Of a stretch of DNA of 64,000 bases, positions 56,922 through 64,000 are shown piece after piece. The position numbers were made by a program, and so were the translations under genes. Source of the DNA: JAKAGZ01 sp963772675. GTDB taxonomy: Bacteria; Bacteroidota; Ignavibacteria; Ignavibacteriales; Ignavibacteriaceae. Within the stretch, counting starts at the first letter, position 1. Each line of letters opens with the position of its first letter. The notes below the pieces were generated by a model. The model searched no databases and was not told where the DNA came from. It worked only from the letters and a program-made list of their open reading frames with translations. The stretch covers positions 1,150,129-1,214,128 of the forward strand of contig CAVYYF010000005.1 of NCBI GenBank assembly GCA_963772675.1. The letters are read 5' to 3'.

Positions 56922-57296
56922 TTACTTTTTTTCTTCCATAAGACCCACTAAATTGCCGTCCGGATCCCTGATAAAGCCAATCCACAACTCGTGATCAGGC
57001 ATTTTTGCTGCTAGTTGTGGTTCTCTTTCACTTTTAGCACCACGATTAATAATTTCAGAGAACACACTATTCAAATCAGTTACTTTAAAGTACAGAATAG
57101 AATTTCCTCCAACCGTGCCGGCGCCTTGCGGTGTACTAAGCATTATTCGGACAGTTCCCGCAGATAAAAAGGCTAGTGTAGAAGATGGGCTAAATAAGAA
57201 CTTCAAGCCAAGTATGTCTCTGTAAAAACCTAATGCAACTTCGACATCGCCTACAGTAATACCAATTTGACCAATTTCAGATATTTTATTTTTCAT
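56922..57296 (-). CDS. VOC/glyoxalase-bleomycin-resistance fold protein, cassette gene
   Basis: 124 residues with the paired beta-alpha-beta-beta-beta pattern: IGQIGITVGDVEVALGFYRD and LGLKF in the first half, ILYFKVTDLNSVF and RDPDGNLVGLME in the second. Metal ligands are not all evident. Single gene of the cassette between GTTAGGCA (56904) and TGCCTGAC (57316). Confidence 0.87.
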   Translation of the reverse strand: MKNKISEIGQIGITVGDVEVALGFYRDILGLKFLFSPSSTLAFLSAGTVRIMLSTPQGAGTVGGNSILYFKVTDLNSVFSEIINRGAKSEREPQLAAKMPDHELWIGFIRDPDGNLVGLMEEKK

Positions 57297-57315
57297 ATAT
57301 TTTCCTTTTGATTAT

Positions 57316-57385
57316 TGCCTGACGGCATTGTGCCTAAGCTGCTGCCCCGAACAGGGAAGACAAATGTAGTTCTACTATAAATTTT
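57316..57385 (-). repeat. attC-like site 8, truncated
   Basis: Starts TGCCTGAC (7 of 8 match to the reverse complement of the cassette start) and continues GGCATTGTGCCTAAGCTGCTGCCCC in pieces like the other sites, but is lost after about 57385. Two cassettes are thus joined without a complete site. Confidence 0.6.
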
Positions 57386-57417
57386 AAAATTTCTGTTTAT
57401 CTTCAAATCTTAGTAAT

Positions 57418-57942
57418 TCAATTGTCCTTTTTCGAATCTATAGTCGGAATAACTCCCAGCTGCTTGAGAAAAGAAAAACTATCATAATAGTCAGTCCATC
57501 TAATAATTTTTCCTTCTTTTATTAGAGCTATCGAGGCTCCCCGAACTGTAAATGACTTTCCTGTTGCAGGGATATCTCCCATGTTCCCGGTTTGTGTCCC
57601 TTTCATAATCCATTGACAAGCTAGCTTATTTCCTGATGAAAACCATTTTAATAATTTTATGTTGAAATCAGGTATAGCAGAAGTAGTTTCCTTCAACAAT
57701 TTTTTTATGTTGTCTCTACCCTTAACTACCGTATTACCGGCAACATCTTCATAAAGGCCCTCTTCAGCAAAAATAGAATCAATTGTATTTGGATCATTTT
57801 TAGACCAGGCATCAAACATCTGGTTCATCAAATGTTCAATAGTTGAATCTGTTTTGGAATGCTGTGCAAAGACAGATGTGTTTAGTAATAAAAGTATACA
57901 AATGGAGACTATTATATTAGAAAGAATTTTGAATGAATTCAT
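57418..57942 (-). CDS. Exported SnoaL-like (ester cyclase-type) protein, cassette gene
   Basis: 174 residues: signal peptide (MNSFKILSNIIVSICILLL), then a cone-shaped alpha+beta barrel with MFDAWSKNDPNTIDSIFA, GRDNIKKLLKE and IRWTDYYDSF, typical of the SnoaL/NTF2-like superfamily. No activity can be named. Right edge is site 9. Confidence 0.82.
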   Translation of the reverse strand: MNSFKILSNIIVSICILLLLNTSVFAQHSKTDSTIEHLMNQMFDAWSKNDPNTIDSIFAEEGLYEDVAGNTVVKGRDNIKKLLKETTSAIPDFNIKLLKWFSSGNKLACQWIMKGTQTGNMGDIPATGKSFTVRGASIALIKEGKIIRWTDYYDSFSFLKQLGVIPTIDSKKDN

Positions 57943-57966
57943 ATAAATCCTCCGAATTTATTTGAA

Positions 57967-58148
57967 AGCATATAACGGCTTTGCGGCTAAAGCGCAGCCC
58001 ATAACAACAAACCCGTTTTAATTAGCAAATTTTATAATTAAAAAATTCTTTTATAGCACAACCCTTTGAACAAGAAACTAAATACGGAACGACAAACATA
58101 AAAACCCAAAAATTGCCAAGAGCGAAATCGCTGTCGGCTTGAGCAGCT
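57967..58148 (-). repeat. attC-like site 9, interrupted by IS110 copy 2
   Basis: Left edge AGCATATAAC (57967-57976), arms GCGGCTAAAGCGCAGC and GCTGTCGGCTTGAGCAGC. The IS enters at 58149; the remaining right edge AGTTATACTATT follows at 59465. Confidence 0.78.
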
Positions 58149-58215
58149 GGATATTTCCAAAAAGTAAAAAGTTAATTTTGTAATTATTGACAATTTTAAC
58201 TTTTGGAGGTATCCA

Positions 58216-59232
58216 ATGTATTATTCCGGAATCGATCAGCATAAACTCTTTTCATACATCACAACTGTAGATAGTGATGGTAAAATCGTTAAAGAAGCAA
58301 AACTTATCAATAATAACTTTGAGATCGTTAATTACTTTGACTCTCTCGGCAAAGAACATATCGCCACTGTAGAGACCACCGGTGGCTGGTACTGGATGAA
58401 TGATCTTCTCAGCTCTCTGGGCATTCCCTTAAAGCTTGCTCACGCTAAATATCTTAAAGCAATTTCCTATGCTAAAGTTAAAACAGATAAAGTTGATTCT
58501 AACATACTTGCTCAACTTCTACGCCTGGACTTTATTCCTGAAGCCTATAAAATACCTGATGATATCCGAACTCTTCGCGATACCCTAAGAGCCAGGTTAA
58601 GATTGTCTGTAAAGAGAACCAGCTGCCTGAACTTTATGCATCGTATGTTAGAGAAGTTTAATATCTCCGATCCAGCACTTCTGAACAACTTCTACGGACT
58701 TCAGTACCAACAGTTTGATATTCAGTCAAAATTGCTCAAAGAACAAATGCTCACGCTTGAAAAGTCTATTTATCCTTCCCTGATACCCAATGAAGATCTT
58801 CAACGTCTTCTCTGGATACCGGGCATTGGTAAAATGAACGCCTTCACTATCTTGCTAGAAGTTGGTGACATCAATCGCTTTCAGTCTGAGAAGAACTTTT
58901 TCTCCTATTGCCGACTTGTTCCTTCTGCCCGTAACTCTGCAGGTAAAACAAAGCAACGTTCTTCCAAAGATGGAAACAGATACCTGAAAATCGTCTTCTC
59001 AGATGCTGCCGTACACGCCCTGCAATACTATCCAGTCATCAAGAGATATCACAGTTCAAAACTCAGGAAAAAGAAAAAACAGGTCGCTAAAGCAATCATC
59101 TCCAAAGAAATTGCCCGTATTGTTTATCACGTCCTTAAAGACAAAACAAATTTTAATAACCAATTTAAAGGAACTGAACTACAACATAAAAAATATGTTC
59201 AATGGCCGCGCATCACAAGCCCCGACGTCTAA
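58216..59232 (+). CDS. IS110-family transposase (DEDD recombinase), intact
   Basis: 338 residues. N-terminal RuvC-like DEDD domain (MYYSGIDQHKLF, VETTGGWYW, TDKVDSNILAQLLR) and C-terminal transposase_20 domain (LLWIPGIGKMNAFTIL, CRLVPSARNSAGK, DGNRYLKIVFSDAAV) holding the catalytic serine region. Strong GGAGG upstream. The gene runs opposite to the cassettes. Confidence 0.95.
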   Translation: MYYSGIDQHKLFSYITTVDSDGKIVKEAKLINNNFEIVNYFDSLGKEHIATVETTGGWYWMNDLLSSLGIPLKLAHAKYLKAISYAKVKTDKVDSNILAQLLRLDFIPEAYKIPDDIRTLRDTLRARLRLSVKRTSCLNFMHRMLEKFNISDPALLNNFYGLQYQQFDIQSKLLKEQMLTLEKSIYPSLIPNEDLQRLLWIPGIGKMNAFTILLEVGDINRFQSEKNFFSYCRLVPSARNSAGKTKQRSSKDGNRYLKIVFSDAAVHALQYYPVIKRYHSSKLRKKKKQVAKAIISKEIARIVYHVLKDKTNFNNQFKGTELQHKKYVQWPRITSPDV

Positions 59233-59441
59233 CTAGTCGCTCCAAGACTCTCCGTGCTGGAATGGGAAGTGATGCGCCAGCCTAAGATATATCTGGGATA
59301 TTTTAAGCCCCATAAGCGGTTTGGCTGCCAGAACATTTTATAATTGTTTCTTGGCAAGTTCAATTGATATTTATAAGGCTATCAGTTTTTAATTCAAAGA
59401 ACTTCTGTAAGATTTTTATCTTACTTAAATTTTTATGCCCT
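59233..59441 (+). ncRNA. Candidate bridge/seek RNA region of IS110 copy 2
   Basis: Counterpart of 48490-48698, almost identical, and located between the transposase stop and the right subterminal repeat, where IS1111-type elements carry their guide RNA. Prediction by position only. Confidence 0.45.
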
Positions 59442-59495
59442 ATTGACTTTTTACTTTTTTAAGCAGTTATACTATTCATTTTACAAAACAAAATC

Positions 59496-61010
59496 CTATT
59501 CCTTTGTGTTATATTCTGATACTTCAAAGATTGGAACAATGTCCTCAATAACCATCGGAATTTTACTACGCGCCATTGTACCACTTTCAAAATCCGATGC
59601 AGTAGTGACTATTACCAGGTTTAAATCTCTTATAATCATGATATACTGCCCGGCATAGCCAAGCGCAGTGATTAGATCATGCTCTTTAGGCGATGCGGCA
59701 TTTGGTTCTTTCCACCATTGCAAATTATTTCTGGAATGATGCCACCATTGATATCCATAGTTAAAGAATTTACTTTCCTGCACATGTGGTTTAGTGGATT
59801 CTCGTATCCATTCTTTTGAAACAACCTGTTTATTCCCCCACTTCCCATCGTTAAGAATCAATAATCCGATTTTTGCCATATCTCTTGGGCGTAATGAAAG
59901 TCCTTCGCCGCACCGCAGTATATTGTTTTTATGACTTTCCCAAATGTATTTTGTAATACCCAATGGTGTGAAAAGAAACTCTTTAGCAAATGCCAGGGGC
60001 TTTTTTGCCTCAAGGAATTGAATGATACCGCCAAGAAGAACAGAACCACCGCTGTTATAATTAAATTTTTCACCCGGTTTATTTGCCATTGGCCGGCTAA
60101 GAATATATCGGAAACAATCATTGGTTTTAAACATCTCTGACGGGTAATCATCCCACTCCAAACCCGCTGTCATAGTTAAAATATGTTTTAATTTGATTTC
60201 CTCTCTTCCCCCTGATTTTAATGAACCATATTCCGGGAAAAAATTAAATACAGGTTGTTCAATATCTACGTCTTTATGATGATCCAAAGCTATTCCAATT
60301 AATAAGGAAGTAACACTTTTTGTGCACGAACGAATTTTTTGCAGATCATCCCCGTTATAACCGTAAAAATATTCTTCTGCTATTAATTTGTTGTCTTTGA
60401 GTATTAAAAGTGATTTTATGCTGCCGTATTTCTGATTAATCACTTCTTTCATCAGGTTTGATATTGACGAAGAATCTCTTGAAAAACTATAGATTGATTC
60501 CGTTTTCAAGCCGTCACCTGTTTGTTCAGGTTTTTTGCAGGAATAAGTTATCTTTCCGTTTTTATCAGGAACTCGCGGGTACAATAATCTGGCTTCAAGA
60601 TTTTTATCGGCACGAACAAAATCTAATGGTTTTAAGGGATCATCCTGTGAATGGATTGCGCCTTTAAGAATTTCATTTTCAGCATCCAGGCTGCATATTA
60701 AAGTATCTGAATCTTCATCAAGCAAAGTAATTCTTTTTGCAATAGCACCATATTGTACATTAATAAACTTCCATTCAGCTATGGACTCACCGTCCTTCAG
60801 GAAAAAACCACGTGCTGTCATTATTCTAGTACTATCTCTTCTGATTAGCAATGCAACTTGTTGTGCCCACGGCTGAAATAGAGAAGATGTTTCTGGTGTT
60901 GATATCCACAATCCTTCGATATCAGTAGTAGAATTGATATTTTTATTAAAACAAGTATTGAAGGAAAGTATTATCAAAGCCGCCGTAAGGAATAATTTTG
61001 ATTTATTCAT
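59496..61010 (-). CDS. Serine hydrolase of the class C beta-lactamase fold, lipoprotein, cassette gene
   Basis: 504 residues. Lipobox with Cys at residue 20 (LSFNTC), a 150-residue N-terminal beta domain, then the penicillin-binding-protein-like domain with SxxK at S228-K231 (SCTKS), YNS (FNYNSGG) and a C-terminal strand. Such proteins are mostly esterases or D-aminopeptidase-like, not true beta-lactamases. Bounded by GTTATACTATT (59466) and AATGGTATAAC (61084), 10 of 11 complementary. Confidence 0.88.
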   Translation of the reverse strand: MNKSKLFLTAALIILSFNTCFNKNINSTTDIEGLWISTPETSSLFQPWAQQVALLIRRDSTRIMTARGFFLKDGESIAEWKFINVQYGAIAKRITLLDEDSDTLICSLDAENEILKGAIHSQDDPLKPLDFVRADKNLEARLLYPRVPDKNGKITYSCKKPEQTGDGLKTESIYSFSRDSSSISNLMKEVINQKYGSIKSLLILKDNKLIAEEYFYGYNGDDLQKIRSCTKSVTSLLIGIALDHHKDVDIEQPVFNFFPEYGSLKSGGREEIKLKHILTMTAGLEWDDYPSEMFKTNDCFRYILSRPMANKPGEKFNYNSGGSVLLGGIIQFLEAKKPLAFAKEFLFTPLGITKYIWESHKNNILRCGEGLSLRPRDMAKIGLLILNDGKWGNKQVVSKEWIRESTKPHVQESKFFNYGYQWWHHSRNNLQWWKEPNAASPKEHDLITALGYAGQYIMIIRDLNLVIVTTASDFESGTMARSKIPMVIEDIVPIFEVSEYNTKE

Positions 61011-61083
61011 CCCGGACTCCTTTAATATATTGGATATTCGGTTACTCGATATAAGTATATTGTTTTGATTTTATTCTATACAA

Positions 61084-61277
61084 AATGGTATAACGAAGTT
61101 GCAAATAAAGCGCTGCCCAAAACAACAGTGCAACACTGAAAAGCCAACGCCAATAATTAACTTCTAATTTAGTTTATTCACTCAATTTAAGATGCAATTA
61201 TCTTTACAACTCAACTCAATAACTTGAACAATGCTGCTATGTTTAAAGCAGTCGCTTTGATTTGCGGGTTAGGTTGC
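61084..61277 (-). repeat. attC-like site 10
   Basis: Edges AATGGTATAAC (61084-61094) and GTTAGGTTGC (61268-61277). Arms GCAAAT-AAAGCG-CTGC on the left and GCAG-CGCTTT-ATTTGC on the right pair in full, with single unpaired bases between. The next gene's last 22 codons lie inside this site. Confidence 0.85.
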
Positions 61278-61864
61278 GTCAATAATTTTAATAAATATCC
61301 GAAAATAGTTCCCAAAATAAATGCAATTATAAACCATAGTATTTTCCATTTAATATCCGACATTCTGTTTTTGAATTCTTTTTTTACTTTTATTGTTTCG
61401 CTTAGCTCACTTTTTTCGAAATGTAGCATTACATTTTCCTTGAATTCCAATAAAGGTAAATCGAACAAGACATAAATGCCGTTAATAATAAGAGAAATAT
61501 TTTGCCCAGTATTTTTTCGTTTTAATATTTGTTCTTCTTCATTAATTATTTTCTGCCTTTCAACATCAAGCATATTTTTTATATGCTGAAATACTTCATT
61601 CTGTTTTTCAATATTAATTTGAATTTCAGCAATAAAAATAGACCTAAAAGAATCAGTTACTTCGTTTACAAATTCATTTACAAAATTTTTATAAATTCTA
61701 AATCTGCTTAGATGAGGAATTGCTAAATTTCTATATTTATCCGAATTTATTAATGAATCAAATTCCTCTTTTCTTTTTAGTCTATTACTATTAAGCAATA
61801 ACCTTACTTCACCTTGAAATATTTTAAAGGCTTTGTCGAATTCTTTATCACTTTTAAAAATCAT
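61211..61864 (-). CDS. Hypothetical protein with C-terminal membrane helix, cassette gene
   Basis: 217 residues, not recognised. Mostly helical and charged, with a coiled region (about 70-120, VERQKIINEEEQILKRK) and one membrane helix near residues 172-192 (WKILWFIIAFILGTIFGYLL). The frame crosses the cassette edge at 61268 and stops within attC 10, so the C-terminus is encoded by the recombination site. It shares the cassette with the gene at 61907. Confidence 0.62.
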   Translation of the reverse strand: MIFKSDKEFDKAFKIFQGEVRLLLNSNRLKRKEEFDSLINSDKYRNLAIPHLSRFRIYKNFVNEFVNEVTDSFRSIFIAEIQINIEKQNEVFQHIKNMLDVERQKIINEEEQILKRKNTGQNISLIINGIYVLFDLPLLEFKENVMLHFEKSELSETIKVKKEFKNRMSDIKWKILWFIIAFILGTIFGYLLKLLTQPNPQIKATALNIAALFKLLS

Positions 61865-61906
61865 ATCGCTCCGAAGAAAATAAACTTTACTTTTAGAGTT
61901 CTATTA

Positions 61907-62401
61907 TTATTTGCTTTCTTCTACAAATTTAGTAGCATAGTTCATAATTTCTATGACACATTCTTGGACATTATCACTTCCACAAATATCAAAAGTGTTG
62001 GGTATATAAATAGAAAGTAGGGTTGCTTGCTCACCAAGTTCTCGCGCTCGTTTGGGAAACGGTTCTTTTGTTATAAAAACAAGATATAATGTCTGTGTTG
62101 CATAAAGGTATGAAAATGCTTGAGAAACAATCGTATCAGTGGAAATCTTTTTTAATTCATCCTCTATTAATAGAACATTATTCTTACGAAATGCATCTCC
62201 TTCAGTATTAGATGGTTCTTCAAGAAGAGCTTCATTTAAAATTGCTGCACTTAATAAATCTGCTTTCTGTTTGCCGTAAGCTGAAATATATTTTTTTGAG
62301 AGTCTTGAAAATATTCCCACTCTTAATTGTGTAATAGAAGCTTCAAGAAGTTCAATCAATTGATTTTTAGAACTACCAAATATTTTTGATAAAAATCTCA
62401 T
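61907..62401 (-). CDS. Hypothetical protein, cassette gene
   Basis: 164 residues, not recognised; largely helical, no signal peptide. N-terminus MRFLSKIFGSSKNQLIELL. Contains LYATQTLYLVFITKEPFPKR. It lies 42 bp upstream of the 61211 gene in the same cassette, so the two probably act together; cassettes with two genes are less common than those with one. Confidence 0.6.
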   Translation of the reverse strand: MRFLSKIFGSSKNQLIELLEASITQLRVGIFSRLSKKYISAYGKQKADLLSAAILNEALLEEPSNTEGDAFRKNNVLLIEDELKKISTDTIVSQAFSYLYATQTLYLVFITKEPFPKRARELGEQATLLSIYIPNTFDICGSDNVQECVIEIMNYATKFVEESK

Positions 62402-62427
62402 ATACTATTTTTTCGTATCCATTTATA

Positions 62428-62659
62428 GCAACCTAACGGCCCTGCAAATAACCGGCGCCCCAGAACAAGAATGCCGATTAGAAAGACAACGCCAATAATT
62501 TAGCAGACGGTGCGTAACTTTCATCGAACGCGCCGGCTGCAACAATTTAGTTTAATATGTTACTGCCGAACAGCAACCTTACATTTATAACTAAAGCCAA
62601 AAAGCCACAAAAATGCCGCTTTGAAAACGGCGTCCGTGTTGATTTGCTGGTTATGTGCA
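62428..62659 (-). repeat. attC-like site 11
   Basis: Edges GCAACCTAAC (62428-62437) and GTTATGTGCA (62650-62659). Arms GCAAAT-AAC-CGG-CGCC on the left and GGCG-CCG-GTT-ATTTGC on the right pair with single bulged bases. Very similar inside to site 2. Confidence 0.85.
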
Positions 62660-62685
62660 TTTGTAAAAAATAATACTTGTGATTA

Positions 62686-63809
62686 TTATAAACATCTGAT
62701 TAGTAAAATTGTCTGATCGTCTTTTTGTTTACCGTATGAAACTAACTTATTATTTATTTTTTCATAAATATGGGACAATTCATCATTTCTGTTATTAAGA
62801 ATAATCTGTTTTACTTTTTTCATTCCAAAGAATTCATTTTTTTTATTTGACGTCTCTGTAATTCCATCAGTCAGTAATATGAATAAATCATTCTTATTGC
62901 ATACTGTACTGTTTGTTGTATAATTAAAATCTTTTGTCGCCGCAATTGGAAGTTGCTTTATTATCAATTCATCAAAATTGTTTGAATCATTTGCAAGTTT
63001 TAAAACCGGAAGATGACCTGCTGTTAAATATTCCACAGTATAGTTTGAATTAAATTTTAAAAATGCACACGTAAGAAACATGTTTTCTCTTTAAATTATA
63101 AATTGTCTTACTGGTTTCAGTTAAAATTGAACAAAGCTGTTCATCTTTGTTTAATAAAACTCGAATCGTGCTCTTAAACATCCCCATCATCGAACCTGCC
63201 GCAACTCCATTACCTGATACATCTGCAATATAACAAGTATGAACTCGTTTCATTTTTGAAAAAGTCAATTAAATCGCCACCGACTTCATCAGTAGGATTA
63301 GATATTCCAAATATTTCAAAACGGTTATTAACAATTTCAATTTTCGGAACAAGGTTCGAATGAAGCTCCTGCGCAAGGTTCATTTCAGCCTGAAGCCGTA
63401 AATTTTTTATTCCCTCCTTATTTATAAATATAATAAGCAGTATATATCCCAGAACCATTGTTACTAAAATTCCAATGGCATCAAAAAATGCTCTTTGGGG
63501 GAATTCGGTAAGCATAAATTGGTTAGTCTTATTCCAAATGTTATTTCCAACTACAATCTGAAACAAGATAGTAAAAGGAAGAAATTTAAGATTTCTTGTA
63601 AAACTATAAACGTAGAATACTGCAACAATCCCCGAATGAAATACATTTATAAAAAGCAGCGGTTCTGAATATGAACCTCCTGAAAGCAGGTCGATGATAA
63701 ATCCAATTCCTGAAAATAAGAAGAATATCGCCGAGACAAATATCAGATATCTTCTAAATGGAATATATTCCCAGAATTTGCTTTTATGTAAAAAGTTATT
63801 TTTTATCAA
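62686..63809 (-). pseudogene. Membrane SpoIIE-type phosphatase, frame broken twice, cassette gene
   Basis: Three overlapping frames together make one protein: 63809-63210 with about five to six membrane helices and the start of the phosphatase domain (NLAQELHSNLVPKI, EVGGDLIDFF); 63268-63050 with YIADVSGNGVAAGSMMGMFK; 63081-62686 with TAGHLPVLKL, LLTDGITETS and KDDQTILLI. The breaks lie at plus-strand T runs 63253-63257 and 63083-63086, so each is a one-base indel in a homopolymer. Either a decayed gene or sequencing error. It follows the rule of one minus-strand gene per cassette. Confidence 0.82.
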
Positions 63810-64000
63810 TTTGGTCTCTAAATAAATTCTAAGAACTGCTATTTATAATTAATACGAGGGTAGAGTGATTAATATTATTAGGTGTTTTTTATTCTTCGTT
63901 AAGAACATATAAAAATACATTTGAAAAAGAAAGTTTCTTCATATAAAACTGCAAATATTGAATTTTTATTTGTCTTCGTTCTGAGCTTCTTATGCATATA

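Larger units (their letters stand above)
58149..59464 (+). mobile_element. IS110-family (IS1111-type) element, copy 2, intact
   Basis: 1316 bp with the same ends and subterminal inverted repeats as copy 1 (58159-58176 and 59442-59459). Inserted in site 9 between TTGAGCAGCT and AGTTATAC, the same relative point as copy 1 in site 2. The right non-coding part (59233-59464) is the likely location of the guide RNA. Confidence 0.88.
45808..64000 (-). mobile_element. Integron-type gene-cassette array (no integrase in window)
   Basis: Eleven attC-like sites of about 190-230 bp (one of 57 bp, two truncated) separate mainly single genes on the minus strand. For six cassettes the GTTRRRY-like start is the reverse complement of the R'' box at the other end of the same cassette (7 of 8 to 12 of 12 bases). 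The arms inside each site change together to keep pairing. Two IS110-family copies sit at the same position in two sites. Read on the minus strand the array ends at 45808, so its integrase side would be to the right, beyond the window. An integrase-less cluster (CALIN) is the alternative. Confidence 0.8.

Noticed and set aside
59496..61010. True beta-lactamase resistance cassette
   Set aside because: SxxK and YxN are present, but the long N-terminal domain and lipoprotein signal fit the wide family of serine esterases; no resistance can be claimed.
45808..62659. Recurrent repeats read as a CRISPR array or REP elements
   Set aside because: Units are about 200 bp, diverged, kilobases apart and placed between genes, with cassette-specific edges; CRISPR repeats are short, nearly identical and evenly spaced, REP elements lack the edge complementarity.

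Overview
The window is visibly AT-rich and reads as a chromosome segment from the Bacteroidota/Chlorobiota lineage, most likely an Ignavibacteria-type bacterium (inference). The reasons are a type IX secretion (T9SS) sorting domain, secreted beta-propeller and glycan-degrading proteins, Bacteroidota-style histidine kinase and SpoIIE-phosphatase signalling, but also some clear AGGAGG ribosome binding sites. No rRNA, tRNA, CRISPR array or phage was seen.

Left part (1-34 kb), mainly housekeeping and signalling: an ABC-F ATPase cut by the window edge; a T9SS-exported propeller protein with a broken frame; a crp-PHP-ribH operon; a GT-C type membrane protein; a PpiD-like chaperone; aroK-aroB followed by a secreted GHL10 glycosidase; a 90-bp hairpin repeat present twice; a histidine kinase, purA and a STAS protein; an ECF sigma factor with its membrane anti-sigma candidate; a five-gene partner-switching module (three SpoIIE-type phosphatases, STAS antagonist, HATPase kinase); an arsenic operon with two matching ArsR operators; two MGDG-synthase-like glycosyltransferases, a metallophosphoesterase and an ATP-grasp ligase.

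Middle (33.7-45.8 kb): small accessory genes and remnants (cysteine synthase tail, DUF3795 tail, an XRE/membrane-protein pair, DinB-like, HExxH membrane protein), then a cluster of secreted carbohydrate-active proteins including an alpha-N-acetylglucosaminidase-like GH89 enzyme.

Right part (45.8 kb to the window end) is the most unusual. It is an integron-type gene-cassette array without an integrase in view. Eleven attC-like sites separate mostly single genes, and apart from one small zinc-ribbon ORF and the IS transposases all are on the minus strand. At six cassettes the first bases (GTTRRRY-like) are the reverse complement of the R'' box at the other end, up to 12 of 12 bases, which is what a circularised integron cassette requires. 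The attC arms change together so that pairing is kept. Two near-identical IS110/IS1111-type elements sit at the same position inside two different attC sites, matching the known attC-targeting behaviour of part of that family. Cargo includes nitrilase, HAD phosphatase, PaiB-like flavoprotein, epimerase, nucleotidyltransferase, RsgA, two alpha/beta hydrolases, VOC and SnoaL-like proteins, a class C beta-lactamase-fold hydrolase, two unknown proteins and a frame-broken SpoIIE protein. Any integrase would be expected to the right of the window.
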